This document shows, piece after piece, positions 7,770 to 16,410 of a DNA stretch of 64,000 bases. The notes under the pieces are model-generated. The model had not been told where the DNA came from. It saw nothing but the letters and a program-made list of their open reading frames with translations, and searched no databases. Source of the stretch: DATKUK01 sp035530655. GTDB lineage: Bacteria; Planctomycetota; Phycisphaerae; UBA1845; DATKUK01. The stretch lies in the NCBI GenBank assembly GCA_035530655.1, contig DATKUK010000103.1, positions 50,105-114,104 on the forward strand, in the 5' to 3' direction. Every line of letters starts with the position of its first letter. The first letter of the stretch is position 1. The translations under genes and the position numbers were made by a program.

Positions 7770-8611
7770 GCCGGCACCCCTTGCGCCGCCGCCAACAGGT
7801 CTTCAAACACCCGGCGCATCCGGGGGACACACTCCACGATCAGGCGGCCTTCCGCGTAGGCTTCGGCAATATCTCGCCTGCTCGGTATCTGGGCCAGGAT
7901 CTCGATGCCCTCGCGTCCGCAATAGTCGATCGTGCGCCCGTCCCCGACGTCGCACTGGTTGATGACAACCGCGAATGGCACGCCCATCTGGCGGAGCATC
8001 GCCACCGCCATCTTGAGGTCGTTCAGTCCAAATGGGGTCGGCTCGGTCACCAACAGCGCGCGGTCGACGCCGTGCATCGCCGCCACGACCGGGCAGGCGG
8101 TGCCCGGTGGCGCGTCGAGAATGACCAGCCCGTCCGCCATCTGGTGTCGGCGCACCGCGCGGACCAGCATGGCAGACCGCGCCTCGCGGACCTCGAGGCG
8201 GCCCTGCACGAAGTGGATCGCCCCTGCCCGGCCGGTCTCGACCACGCCAAGCGGCTGCGGCACTTCGTCTATCGCGTTCTCGGGACACACCATTGCGCAG
8301 GCCCCGCACCCGTGGCAGAGATGGTCGAACACAAGCACCTGCTGTTTCATGCAGACGATGGCGTGGAAACGGCAGGCCCTCTCGCAGGCGCCGCACAATG
8401 TGCACGCGGCCTGGTCGACCTGCGGACGAAGGAGTTCCTCCGTATGCGTCTCGGTGATCGTGGGATCGAGGAAGATGTGGCAGTTCGGCTCGTCGACGTC
8501 ACAGTCCACAAGCTGCACCGGCTGCGAGCCCGCTGCGGCCACAAAGGCCAAATTCGTCGCAATGGTGGTTTTGCCCGTTCCGCCCTTGCCGCTGGCGACC
8601 GCGATAACCAT
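7766..8611 (-). CDS. MinD/Mrp-type P-loop ATPase with ferredoxin insert (paralog)
   Basis: 281 residues from ATG 8611, preceded by GGCGGGGGG; a longer frame to 8656 adds 15 residues unlike the family N-terminus. MVIAVASGKGGTGKTT is the deviant Walker A, then VDCDVDEPNCHIF, ferredoxin motifs CTLCGACERAC and CHGCGACAMVC, ILDAPPGTACP and VTEPTPFGLND. It is clearly a paralog of the downstream ATPase, with which it shares a 4-nt overlap. The pair matches the two adjacent ATPases of Desulfovibrio ORP operons. Confidence 0.9.
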   Translation of the reverse strand: MVIAVASGKGGTGKTTIATNLAFVAAAGSQPVQLVDCDVDEPNCHIFLDPTITETHTEELLRPQVDQAACTLCGACERACRFHAIVCMKQQVLVFDHLCHGCGACAMVCPENAIDEVPQPLGVVETGRAGAIHFVQGRLEVREARSAMLVRAVRRHQMADGLVILDAPPGTACPVVAAMHGVDRALLVTEPTPFGLNDLKMAVAMLRQMGVPFAVVINQCDVGDGRTIDYCGREGIEILAQIPSRRDIAEAYAEGRLIVECVPRMRRVFEDLLAAAQGVPA

Positions 8612-8716
8612 CAGCGCCCCCCGCCAAGGTGGGATGATCGTGGCGCGCCCATCCACATGCCCGACTCGCAGCCAAGAAAACGCGTAGGCTTTCCCGAAGC
8701 AAGCATCCGACCGATC

Positions 8717-9040
8717 CTAGGTGCTCGTCGCGCCGCGGAGGTAGTTTTCGATGGCAACACTGATTTTCCCTTCGCCCTGGACGAACTCGATTTTCGCTGC
8801 CGCCAAGGCCTGCTCGGCGTTCGGGCCTATCTTGCCTGCCAGCGCGACCGAGACATCACGGTCTGCCAACTCTCGTACCGCCATGGGCCCTGCACCGTGG
8901 GACGCTTGTTCCGCGGAATTGCTGAACGCCTCACAACCGCGCGTCTCGGAATCCACAATCACGAAGTAGGGGCACCGCGCGAATTGCGGCGAAACAGCCG
9001 CATCGCACGAGTCTCCCATAGCCGACACTCCAATCTTCAT
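8717..9040 (-). CDS. NifX-type Fe-Mo cofactor-binding domain protein
   Basis: 107 residues from ATG 9040, preceded by a strong TAAGGAG; longer in-frame starts are not supported. MKIGVSAMGDSCDAAVSPQFARCPYFVIVD has the family pattern of an N-terminal strand followed by SPQFARC. ASHGAGPMAVRELAD and VALAGKIGPNA follow, and the C-terminal part has EGKISVAIENYL. It is the second of three such domains in the cluster and probably binds or carries a metal cluster together with the two downstream ATPases. Confidence 0.85.
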   Translation of the reverse strand: MKIGVSAMGDSCDAAVSPQFARCPYFVIVDSETRGCEAFSNSAEQASHGAGPMAVRELADRDVSVALAGKIGPNAEQALAAAKIEFVQGEGKISVAIENYLRGATST

Positions 9041-9131
9041 CGATATCTCCTTAAAATAGCAGGCGTCTCTCCGGCCAACGTTGCCGCCCGCCGCGCCCTC
9101 CCCCAGACTCGTCCGCGAACAACGGTCACCC

Positions 9132-9344
9132 CTAGCGGCGCATCGCGGTACCGCACTGGGGGCACATCGTCTCCCAGCAGGGGCGACCTCGCTGATGTGG
9201 CACCTTCGCCCCACACTTCGGACAGACACATTGCCCACCGGGTCCGCCGCCGGAGCCGCCCCCTCGTCCGCGGCCGCCGCCCCGGCCTCGGCCACCACCC
9301 TGTCCGGAGCCGCCCGCCGGCCCTGTCCCATCGCCTTGCGGCAT
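9132..9344 (-). CDS. Small glycine-rich MPxGDGTGP protein with zinc ribbon
   Basis: 70 residues. Two adjacent ATGs (9347, 9344) follow GGGAGGT; the second has the better spacing. The N-terminus MPQGDGTGPAGG is the hallmark of a small family (DUF5320-like) found beside NifX-type genes. A Gly/Arg repeat region follows, then a zinc ribbon with CVCPKCGAKV and MCPQCGTAM. Function is unknown; a metal-binding or assembly role is inferred from context. Confidence 0.8.
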   Translation of the reverse strand: MPQGDGTGPAGGSGQGGGRGRGGGRGRGGGSGGGPGGQCVCPKCGAKVPHQRGRPCWETMCPQCGTAMRR

Positions 9345-9389
9345 CATGACCTCCCTTCATCTCGCTTGCCCACCCACAGCCGATCGCCT

Positions 9390-9866
9390 CTACCGAACGA
9401 CCTCGGCCGACTCACGGGCCGTTCCGCGACAACGCCGGCATAGCCCCGCGCGCCGCACCTGACAGTCGGCCAACGCCTTGCCCGCCTTCCGCAGTTCAGC
9501 CAGTTCCGCCCCATCAATATCCACCACGCGTCCGCACCTCTGGCAGACCATGTGCCAGTCCGGACGTCTCAACGCGTTGTCCACACCGATGAGCTCAAAG
9601 CGAGCCGGCGCGTTCGGCACGCTAACCCGCCTGACGGCCCCCGACCTTTCGAGGGCCGCCAGCGACCGGTAGACGCTCGCCCGAGACGCCCGCTCACCAC
9701 CCGCCCGAACGCGCTCGTACACGTTTTCCGCCGTCGGATGGACAAGCCCTTCGGCCAACACCTCCATCACCGCAAGCCGCGCTGCCGTAAGCCTGTACCC
9801 GGCCCGAGTCAGGCGCGACCTCATCGCGGCTACGCGTGGGTTCTCGTTTCTGCCCTTCGTGGACAC
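9390..9866 (-). CDS. Fur-family transcriptional regulator
   Basis: 158 residues from GTG 9866. The N-terminal winged helix contains RAGYRLTAARLAVMEVL and ASRASVYRSLAALERSGAVRR, the Fur/PerR/Zur DNA-binding pattern. The C-terminal half has MVCQRCGRVVD and CRRCRG, two CxxC pairs for the structural zinc. The usual HHHDH regulatory metal site is reduced to WHMVCQRC, so the sensed signal is unclear. Its place among metal-cluster genes suggests it links them to iron or redox state, but no Fur box was recognised nearby. Confidence 0.85.
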   Translation of the reverse strand: MSTKGRNENPRVAAMRSRLTRAGYRLTAARLAVMEVLAEGLVHPTAENVYERVRAGGERASRASVYRSLAALERSGAVRRVSVPNAPARFELIGVDNALRRPDWHMVCQRCGRVVDIDGAELAELRKAGKALADCQVRRAGLCRRCRGTARESAEVVR

Positions 9867-9913
9867 GGCGCTTTCTGTCCTATGTTGGCCGAGTGAACCG
9901 CAAGCCCATGAGC

Positions 9914-10309
9914 CTACTTGCTCGATTCAGCCTGTTGGGCCTCAAGCTCGCTGAGCCGTTTGTTGATCTGCTCAAGCGCCTGCTGCATGTTCCGGGCCTG
10001 CGCCTGGAGCATCTGCCGCTCCTGCTCAGCATCCACGCCCTGACCGTAAGGGCTCACGCCTTGAGCGTAGGGGCCTTGGTGCCCTGGCGCCATAGGCCAG
10101 CCCCAGGCCCGCGCCCAGCCAGGCAGTCCCGTCGCCCGGTACCCGTGCCGCCGCCCGCGTCCCCCGCCGCGGCCACCACCACGACCCCACCAGCCACGCC
10201 CAAAACTGGGGTTCATGTAGCCGGGCGCGCCAAAACCGGCGCAGTACCCTAAACCTCTACCCGTCATAGGACCCATTCCCGCTGGTCCCGTGCCATCTCC
10301 AAAAGGCAT
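9914..10309 (-). CDS. Glycine-rich DUF5320-type protein with C-terminal coiled coil
   Basis: 131 residues from ATG 10309, set by GGAGGTG 5 bp upstream; the frame continues to 10381 without a better start. It begins MPFGDGTGPAGMGPMTGRG, the signature of this family. The middle is a Gly/Arg/Trp region, then a Gln- and Glu-rich helix (EQERQMLQAQARNMQQALEQ) that should form a coiled coil. It shares its N-terminal motif with the small zinc-ribbon protein at 9132. Function is unknown; such proteins are commonly encoded next to NifX-type genes. Confidence 0.8.
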   Translation of the reverse strand: MPFGDGTGPAGMGPMTGRGLGYCAGFGAPGYMNPSFGRGWWGRGGGRGGGRGRRHGYRATGLPGWARAWGWPMAPGHQGPYAQGVSPYGQGVDAEQERQMLQAQARNMQQALEQINKRLSELEAQQAESSK

Positions 10310-10424
10310 ATCTACACCTCCAACTTTCCACGGCGGTATTGCGATCAGACATTCCCGGGCAAACCGCCAAGCCCGGAGCACGCCGCATCTGAATGATCCA
10401 TCACGCGAACCGGCCGCGCCTTCG

Positions 10425-10805
10425 TCAACCCGGGCCCCGTCGGCCCCCGCCGAACCCCCGGCGGCACCGACCGCACCACCCAGGCATCACAAAGGCCTGG
10501 CACGGCAACTGTCCCTGGAGGAAGGCGCGAAGCACCTGCTCGACCGGCCCGGCCGTGAACGGCACCAAGCGAATTCCGGACGCGTGAACCATGCCGGCCA
10601 ACGGCTGCGATATCCCGCCGCAGATCAAGACGTCCACACCCAGATCCACAAGGCGGCGAACCCGTCGCGGCAGTTCCCGGTCGGGCAAAGCGACGCTGGT
10701 GCGAGCCGTTTCGAGCGACCCTTGGGCGTCGATCAGAAGCAGCCCACCGGCCACGTCGAAAAGCGGCGACACGCGTTGTTCCCAAACGGCCATCGCAATC
10801 CGCAA
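10425..10805 (-). CDS. NifX-type Fe-Mo cofactor-binding domain protein (first gene of ORP-like operon)
   Basis: 126 residues from TTG 10805, seven bases after GAGAGGAG. This start gives MRIAMAVWEQRVSPLFDVAG, matching the other NifX-type proteins here, and places the sigma-54 promoter just upstream. A VDVLICGGISQPLAG motif follows. The C-terminus has a CRRGFGGGRR tail, reminiscent of the glycine-rich partner proteins. It is the first gene after the sigma-54 promoter and UAS. Confidence 0.8.
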   Translation of the reverse strand: MRIAMAVWEQRVSPLFDVAGGLLLIDAQGSLETARTSVALPDRELPRRVRRLVDLGVDVLICGGISQPLAGMVHASGIRLVPFTAGPVEQVLRAFLQGQLPCQAFVMPGWCGRCRRGFGGGRRGPG

Positions 10806-10831
10806 AGCCTTACTCCTCTCCCTGCTGGATG

Positions 10832-10848
10832 TGCATACAGCGTGCCAA
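10832..10848 (-). promoter_or_regulatory. Sigma-54 promoter of ORP-like operon
   Basis: On the minus strand TGGCACG then CTGT then ATGCA matches the -24/-12 consensus, with GG and GC exactly 10 bp apart (top-strand CC 10845-10846, GC 10833-10834). Transcription would begin near 10821, leaving a short leader carrying GAGAGGAG before TTG 10805. Confidence 0.85.
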
Positions 10849-10888
10849 AGCAACCGCTTTGACGCGGGCCGCCATAAGGCGTTTCAAA

Positions 10889-10900
10889 ATAAGATCTTAT
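10889..10900. promoter_or_regulatory. ATAAGATCTTAT palindrome between enhancer and promoter
   Basis: A perfect 12-bp AT-rich palindrome in GC-rich DNA, lying between the paired dyads and the sigma-54 promoter. It could be a site for the co-encoded Fur-family protein or a bending protein; which is not decidable here. Confidence 0.4.
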
Positions 10901-10932
10901 GATAGCGATGGCGGAGCGGACATGCGCCTGAC

Positions 10933-10978
10933 GGTTGCACAATGCAACCCGCAGGCCTGATAAGCGGTGCAGAATGCA

Positions 10979-10980
<2 letters not shown>
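10933..10980. promoter_or_regulatory. Paired UAS dyads (TGCA-N3-TGCA)
   Basis: GGTTGCA-CAA-TGCAACC (10933-10949) is a perfect 7-bp inverted repeat. GGTGCA-GAA-TGCATC (10966-10980) shares the TGCA-N3-TGCA core. The cores are 32 bp apart, about three helical turns, and lie 108-140 bp upstream of the -12 element. The distal copy overlaps the stop codon of the activator gene. This is the layout expected for enhancer sites bound by the adjacent sigma-54 activator. Confidence 0.7.
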
Positions 10981-12346
<1,366 letters not shown>

Positions 12347-12570
12347 TGTCGCTCTTCCCTGTGGCACAGGATATCTTGCCGCAACAGTGTACGCACACAG
12401 AGCGGTACCAACCAGCCACGCGGGCTTGCACCGCTTCTGTTGGCCGAGTTTGGCCCGCTCTGATATCATGGACTGCCGTTGCAGGACCAACGCGCAGCGG
12501 GAGGCACCTGTCGGCCGGGGAGGCAGGTCGGTCGCGCGTGGGCCGCGAAGCTCGGGCAAGGGGTTAGCCA

Positions 12571-14145
12571 ATGTGCAGGACACGCTGGTTCGGGCTGTTG
12601 GCCACATTACTGATTTCGTTTGTCGCACCTGTATCGTTCGCCGGACAGGTCAGACGCTCGACGTGTGCGGGCACATGGTACCCCGCCAAGGCAGCAGATC
12701 TGAGACGCACAATCGACGGTATGCTGGCCGAGGCCAAGCCGCCCAAGGTGGAAGGCAATCCGGTCGCACTGATTGTGCCTCATGCGGGGCTGCGGTATTC
12801 GGGCAAGGTGGGTGCGTGTGCGTTTAAGGCTCTGGGGGGCCGTCACTACGACCGCGTGATTGTGCTGGCGATCAGTCACCGAGTCGGCACCTGGTACCGC
12901 GGGGCAAGCGTACCGGCCCGCTACGCGGCATACGAAACGCCGTTGGGTCAGATCCCGATCGATCAGGAGGCTTGCCAGAAGCTTCTCAGCCACAGTTTGT
13001 TTCGGGACATCGCCGAGGCCGACGAGGGCGAACACTCCCTCGAGATCGAGCTGCCCTTCCTCCAGCGGGTGCTGGACGACTTCAAGCTTGTGCCGGTGCT
13101 GATGGGCAGTTGTGAGGCGCAGGACTACGATCCTATGGCTCGGGCACTGCTGGAGCTGCTCGACGATCAGACGCTGCTGGTGGCCAGCACCGATTTTACC
13201 CACTACGGCCCCAACTATGGGTACCTGCCGTTCACCGACAGCGTCGAGAGAAACCTGAACGAACTGGCGGACGCCGCTGTGGAACCGATTCTGGCGTGCG
13301 ATTTCGACGGGTTCCGGCATCACGTAGCCGAGACGCAAGACTCGATCTGTGGGCGCCATGCGGTGAGTCTCCTGTTGCGGGTATTGCAGCTTCGCGGAGG
13401 TGCGACCGGAACGCTCATGGGCCGCGACACGTCGGGCCACATCACGGGTGACTTCCGCAACAGCGTGACGTATCTGGCGGTGGCCCTGACGCCCACCACG
13501 GCAACTCAGCCGGCGCCGTCTTCGGTACCCGCGTCGCGTCCGGCAGCGCGCTTCTCGCCGGCGGAGCACACCACGCTGTTGCGTCTGGCCCGTGCGGCGG
13601 CCACCACGTACCTGAGCGAGGGCAAGCGAGTCGATCCGCGGGGCGGCCAGTACGATCTCACCGAGCCGATGCTCGAGCCCGGCGCTGCGTTCGTCACGTT
13701 GAAGCACGATGGGCAACTGCGCGGCTGCATCGGGCATGTGATCGCTGTCGAACCGCTGGTCGACAGTATCGTGAATAACGCGATCAGCGCCGCCACCCGC
13801 GACGTACGCTTCGCCGACAACCCGATCACGCTGGAGGAGATGGGCAGTATTGCCGTTGAGGTATCGGTCATGTCACCGCTGAAGCGTGTCAACTCGACGG
13901 ACGAGATTGTTCTCGGCCGCGACGGTGTCGTGCTGCAAGTGGGGCAAAGGCAAAGCCTTTTTCTGCCGCAGGTAGCCGACGAGACCGGCTGGAGCAAGGA
14001 GATGTTCCTGTCGCGCCTGGCGACCAAGGCCGGGCTGCCGCCGGGCGCGTGGCGACGCCCTGATGCCGTTTTCCACACCTTCACGGCTGAGGTGTTCGGC
14101 GAACGACACGAGCGAGCCAAGGCTAACAGCGACCACCAGAAGTAG
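12571..14145 (+). CDS. Exported Memo-AMMECR1 fusion (AmmeMemoRadiSam proteins B and A)
   Basis: 524 residues from ATG 12571 after AAGGGG. A signal peptide (ending APVSFAG, ~25 residues) precedes a Memo-like domain (~30-310) with IVPHAGLRYSG, the ISHR segment, GEHSLEIELPF and STDFTHYG. After a Pro/Ala-rich linker an AMMECR1 domain (~335-520) shows GQLRGCIGHV and DVRFADNPI. Many genomes carry these two parts as separate genes of the AmmeMemoRadiSam system with a radical SAM partner; here they are fused, and the partner lies 1 kb downstream. The biochemical role is unestablished; metal-dependent redox chemistry has been proposed for Memo. Confidence 0.9.
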   Translation: MCRTRWFGLLATLLISFVAPVSFAGQVRRSTCAGTWYPAKAADLRRTIDGMLAEAKPPKVEGNPVALIVPHAGLRYSGKVGACAFKALGGRHYDRVIVLAISHRVGTWYRGASVPARYAAYETPLGQIPIDQEACQKLLSHSLFRDIAEADEGEHSLEIELPFLQRVLDDFKLVPVLMGSCEAQDYDPMARALLELLDDQTLLVASTDFTHYGPNYGYLPFTDSVERNLNELADAAVEPILACDFDGFRHHVAETQDSICGRHAVSLLLRVLQLRGGATGTLMGRDTSGHITGDFRNSVTYLAVALTPTTATQPAPSSVPASRPAARFSPAEHTTLLRLARAAATTYLSEGKRVDPRGGQYDLTEPMLEPGAAFVTLKHDGQLRGCIGHVIAVEPLVDSIVNNAISAATRDVRFADNPITLEEMGSIAVEVSVMSPLKRVNSTDEIVLGRDGVVLQVGQRQSLFLPQVADETGWSKEMFLSRLATKAGLPPGAWRRPDAVFHTFTAEVFGERHERAKANSDHQK

Positions 14146-14163
14146 AGAGCGGGTACAGACGTG

Positions 14164-15165
14164 ATGCCACCCGACCATACCAGCCGACGCGAGTTCCTCA
14201 AGCAGGCGGGGGCCGGCGCGATTGCCCTGGCCGCAGGCTGTAAGGCCGACGCGACGGTTACGCCCAGCGCTGACGAGGGTCAGGGTCGAGTTGTATTGGG
14301 CCGAGACGACGCGCTGGCGGCTGCCGGCGACCTCGACAAACATGTAGACCTGATGACGCGGATGCTGTGCTCGGCCGTCCAGAAACTCACCGGCAAAACG
14401 ACCGCAGCCGAGGCATGGGGATCGGTCTTCTCGCCGAAGGACACCGTAGGAATCAAAGTCAACTGCCTCGGTCTGCCAACGAGTCCAGCGGTCGTGCGGG
14501 CGATCGTGAACTGCCTGTTGGGCGCGGCGATACCGGCCGAACGCATCATCATCTGGGATCGGTTCGATGTGGAGTTGGCGGCAGCGGGGTACAAGCTCAA
14601 CCGCAGCAAACGCGGCGTCCGCTGTTTCGGTACCGACGCCAGCACCTACGGCAGCGGATACGAACGCGAGATCGAAAGCTCGGGGTCAATCGGAAGCTGC
14701 TTCAGCCGGATTGTGGCCCGTGAGTGTACGGCGCTGATCAGCGCGTCGGTGTTGAAAGACCACAACCTGGCGGGGATTTCGGGCGCGCTGAAGAACTTCT
14801 TCGGCGCCATTCACAACCCCAACAAGTACCACGAGCACAACTGCGATCCGTACGTGGCCGACGTGGTAGCCCATCGACATATCGGCCCGAAACTGAGGCT
14901 GGCGGTGTGCGACGTCACGCGTGGGCAGTACCACGCCGGGCCCGCGCGGCACCCGGCCTATGCGTGGAAGTTCGGCGGACTGCTCGTTTCGCGTGATGCT
15001 GTGGCCGCCGATCGGGTAGGCTGCGACCTGCTGGAACGCGAGCGGCGGGCGCACAATCTGGCCAGTCTGGCAGCGGAGAAGCGCCCCGCGAAACACATTA
15101 TGACGGCCGGGACGCGCGGGTTGGGGATTGCGGATCTGGAGCGGATCGAAGTGGTCGAGTTGTAG
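14164..15165 (+). CDS. Tat-exported DUF362 lipoprotein
   Basis: 333 residues from ATG 14164 (GTG at 14161 is also possible). The N-terminus has a twin-arginine signal, SRREFLKQAGAGAIALAAGC, whose end LAAGC is also a lipobox, so a folded lipoprotein is expected. The body fits DUF362, with DTVGIKVNCLG near residue 95, IIIWDRFDVEL, the LKDHNLAGISGALKNFFG segment, and DAVAADRVGCDLLE near the end. DUF362 proteins often accompany iron-sulfur enzymes. The gene sits inside the AmmeMemoRadiSam set and overlaps the start of the radical SAM gene, so the three are probably one operon. Confidence 0.85.
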   Translation: MPPDHTSRREFLKQAGAGAIALAAGCKADATVTPSADEGQGRVVLGRDDALAAAGDLDKHVDLMTRMLCSAVQKLTGKTTAAEAWGSVFSPKDTVGIKVNCLGLPTSPAVVRAIVNCLLGAAIPAERIIIWDRFDVELAAAGYKLNRSKRGVRCFGTDASTYGSGYEREIESSGSIGSCFSRIVARECTALISASVLKDHNLAGISGALKNFFGAIHNPNKYHEHNCDPYVADVVAHRHIGPKLRLAVCDVTRGQYHAGPARHPAYAWKFGGLLVSRDAVAADRVGCDLLERERRAHNLASLAAEKRPAKHIMTAGTRGLGIADLERIEVVEL

Positions 15166-15167
15166 TG

Positions 15168-16400
15168 ATGCATAGACCCACGACAGACGATTGCGGTACG
15201 GGGTTCAGCAGCAGGCGGGAGTTTCTGGGGCGGACGGCCTGTGCGGCCTGTGCAGCCGGCCTGCTTGGTCGACTGGCTGCCGCCCAGCAGGACGTGGCCG
15301 GTGATACGGCGCTGCCGGGTCCGAAGATCGAGGGCGTGATCCGGCACGAGGCGATGTACTCAGAGCCGCTAGCCGACAAGAAGGTGCGATGCGTGCTGTG
15401 CCCGCGCCGATGCGAAGTGGCCAATGTGGAGCGCGGCTACTGCGGCGTGCGCGAGAACCAGGACGGGCGATACCAGACGCTGGTATACGGGGCGCTGTGC
15501 TCGGCCAACGTCGATCCGATCGAGAAGAAGCCGCTGTTCCACTATCTGCCGGGCACGGCGGCGTTCAGCGTGGCGACGGCGGGGTGCAACATCGAGTGCA
15601 GGTTCTGCCAGAACTGGCGGATCAGCCAGTTTCGACCCGAGCAGGTGCCCAGCACCGAAGTCAGCCCCGCGCAACTGGTGAAGCTATGCCGGCGGCAGGG
15701 ATCACCGACAATCGCGTACACGTACTCGGAGCCCGTTGTGTTCTATGAGTACATGTACGATTCGGCCCAGCTTGCACGGCAGGCGGGCGTGGGCTCGGTA
15801 GCCATCACGAACGGATACATCCTGCCCGAACCGCTCCGAGCGTTGTGCAAGGTGCTGACCGGGATCAAGGTCGACCTCAAGGCCTTTACCGAGAAGTTCT
15901 ATGCCGAGACGTGCAACGGGCGTCTGGCACCGGTGCTGACGTCGCTGGAGGAGATTCGCGCCGCCGGCCTGTGGCTGGAGCTGGTGGTTCTGCTCGTGCC
16001 GACGCTCAACGATTCGGCCGAGGAGATCCGGCAGATGAGCAAGTGGGTCGTCCGGCAACTCGGGCCGGACGTGCCGATGCACTTCACACGGTTTCACTCG
16101 ATGTATCGCATCACGAACTTGCCGTCTACGCCCGTGGCCACGCTGGAACGGGCCAGGAAGATCGCCATGGAGTGCGGGGTGCACTACGCATACTGTGGAA
16201 ACGTCCGCGGGCATCCGGGCGAGAACACATACTGCCCCTCGTGCGGTGAAGAGCTGATCCGGCGCATGGGGTACCACATCCTGGCCAACCGCGTGCAGGA
16301 CGGCCACTGTCCCAAGTGCAAGGCCACGATTCGGGGCGTCTGGAGCCAGGATCAAGCGCTTGGCCACACGCCCGCGCCCACCAGCAAAGCGACCGGCTGA
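15168..16400 (+). CDS. AmmeMemoRadiSam system radical SAM enzyme with Tat signal
   Basis: 410 residues from ATG 15168 (GTG 15165 in frame). A twin-arginine leader, SRREFLGRTACAACAAGLLG, precedes a Cys motif domain (CVLCPRRCEV, GYCGVREN) and the radical SAM cluster motif CNIECRFCQNW (CxxxCxxC). YTYSEPVVFYEY, the KVDLKAF strand and VPTLND fit the AmrS family. The C-terminus adds a zinc ribbon (YCPSCGEE, HCPKCKA) not needed for catalysis. It overlaps the preceding stop codon. Radical SAM enzymes are normally cytoplasmic, so the export signal is odd. Confidence 0.9.
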   Translation: MHRPTTDDCGTGFSSRREFLGRTACAACAAGLLGRLAAAQQDVAGDTALPGPKIEGVIRHEAMYSEPLADKKVRCVLCPRRCEVANVERGYCGVRENQDGRYQTLVYGALCSANVDPIEKKPLFHYLPGTAAFSVATAGCNIECRFCQNWRISQFRPEQVPSTEVSPAQLVKLCRRQGSPTIAYTYSEPVVFYEYMYDSAQLARQAGVGSVAITNGYILPEPLRALCKVLTGIKVDLKAFTEKFYAETCNGRLAPVLTSLEEIRAAGLWLELVVLLVPTLNDSAEEIRQMSKWVVRQLGPDVPMHFTRFHSMYRITNLPSTPVATLERARKIAMECGVHYAYCGNVRGHPGENTYCPSCGEELIRRMGYHILANRVQDGHCPKCKATIRGVWSQDQALGHTPAPTSKATG

Positions 16401-16410
16401 ATGCGGGGGC

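Noticed and set aside
12362..12379. Sigma-54-like TGGCAC...TTGC upstream of the Memo-AMMECR1 gene
   Set aside because: The GG and GC are 13 bp apart instead of 10, which does not support sigma-54 binding.
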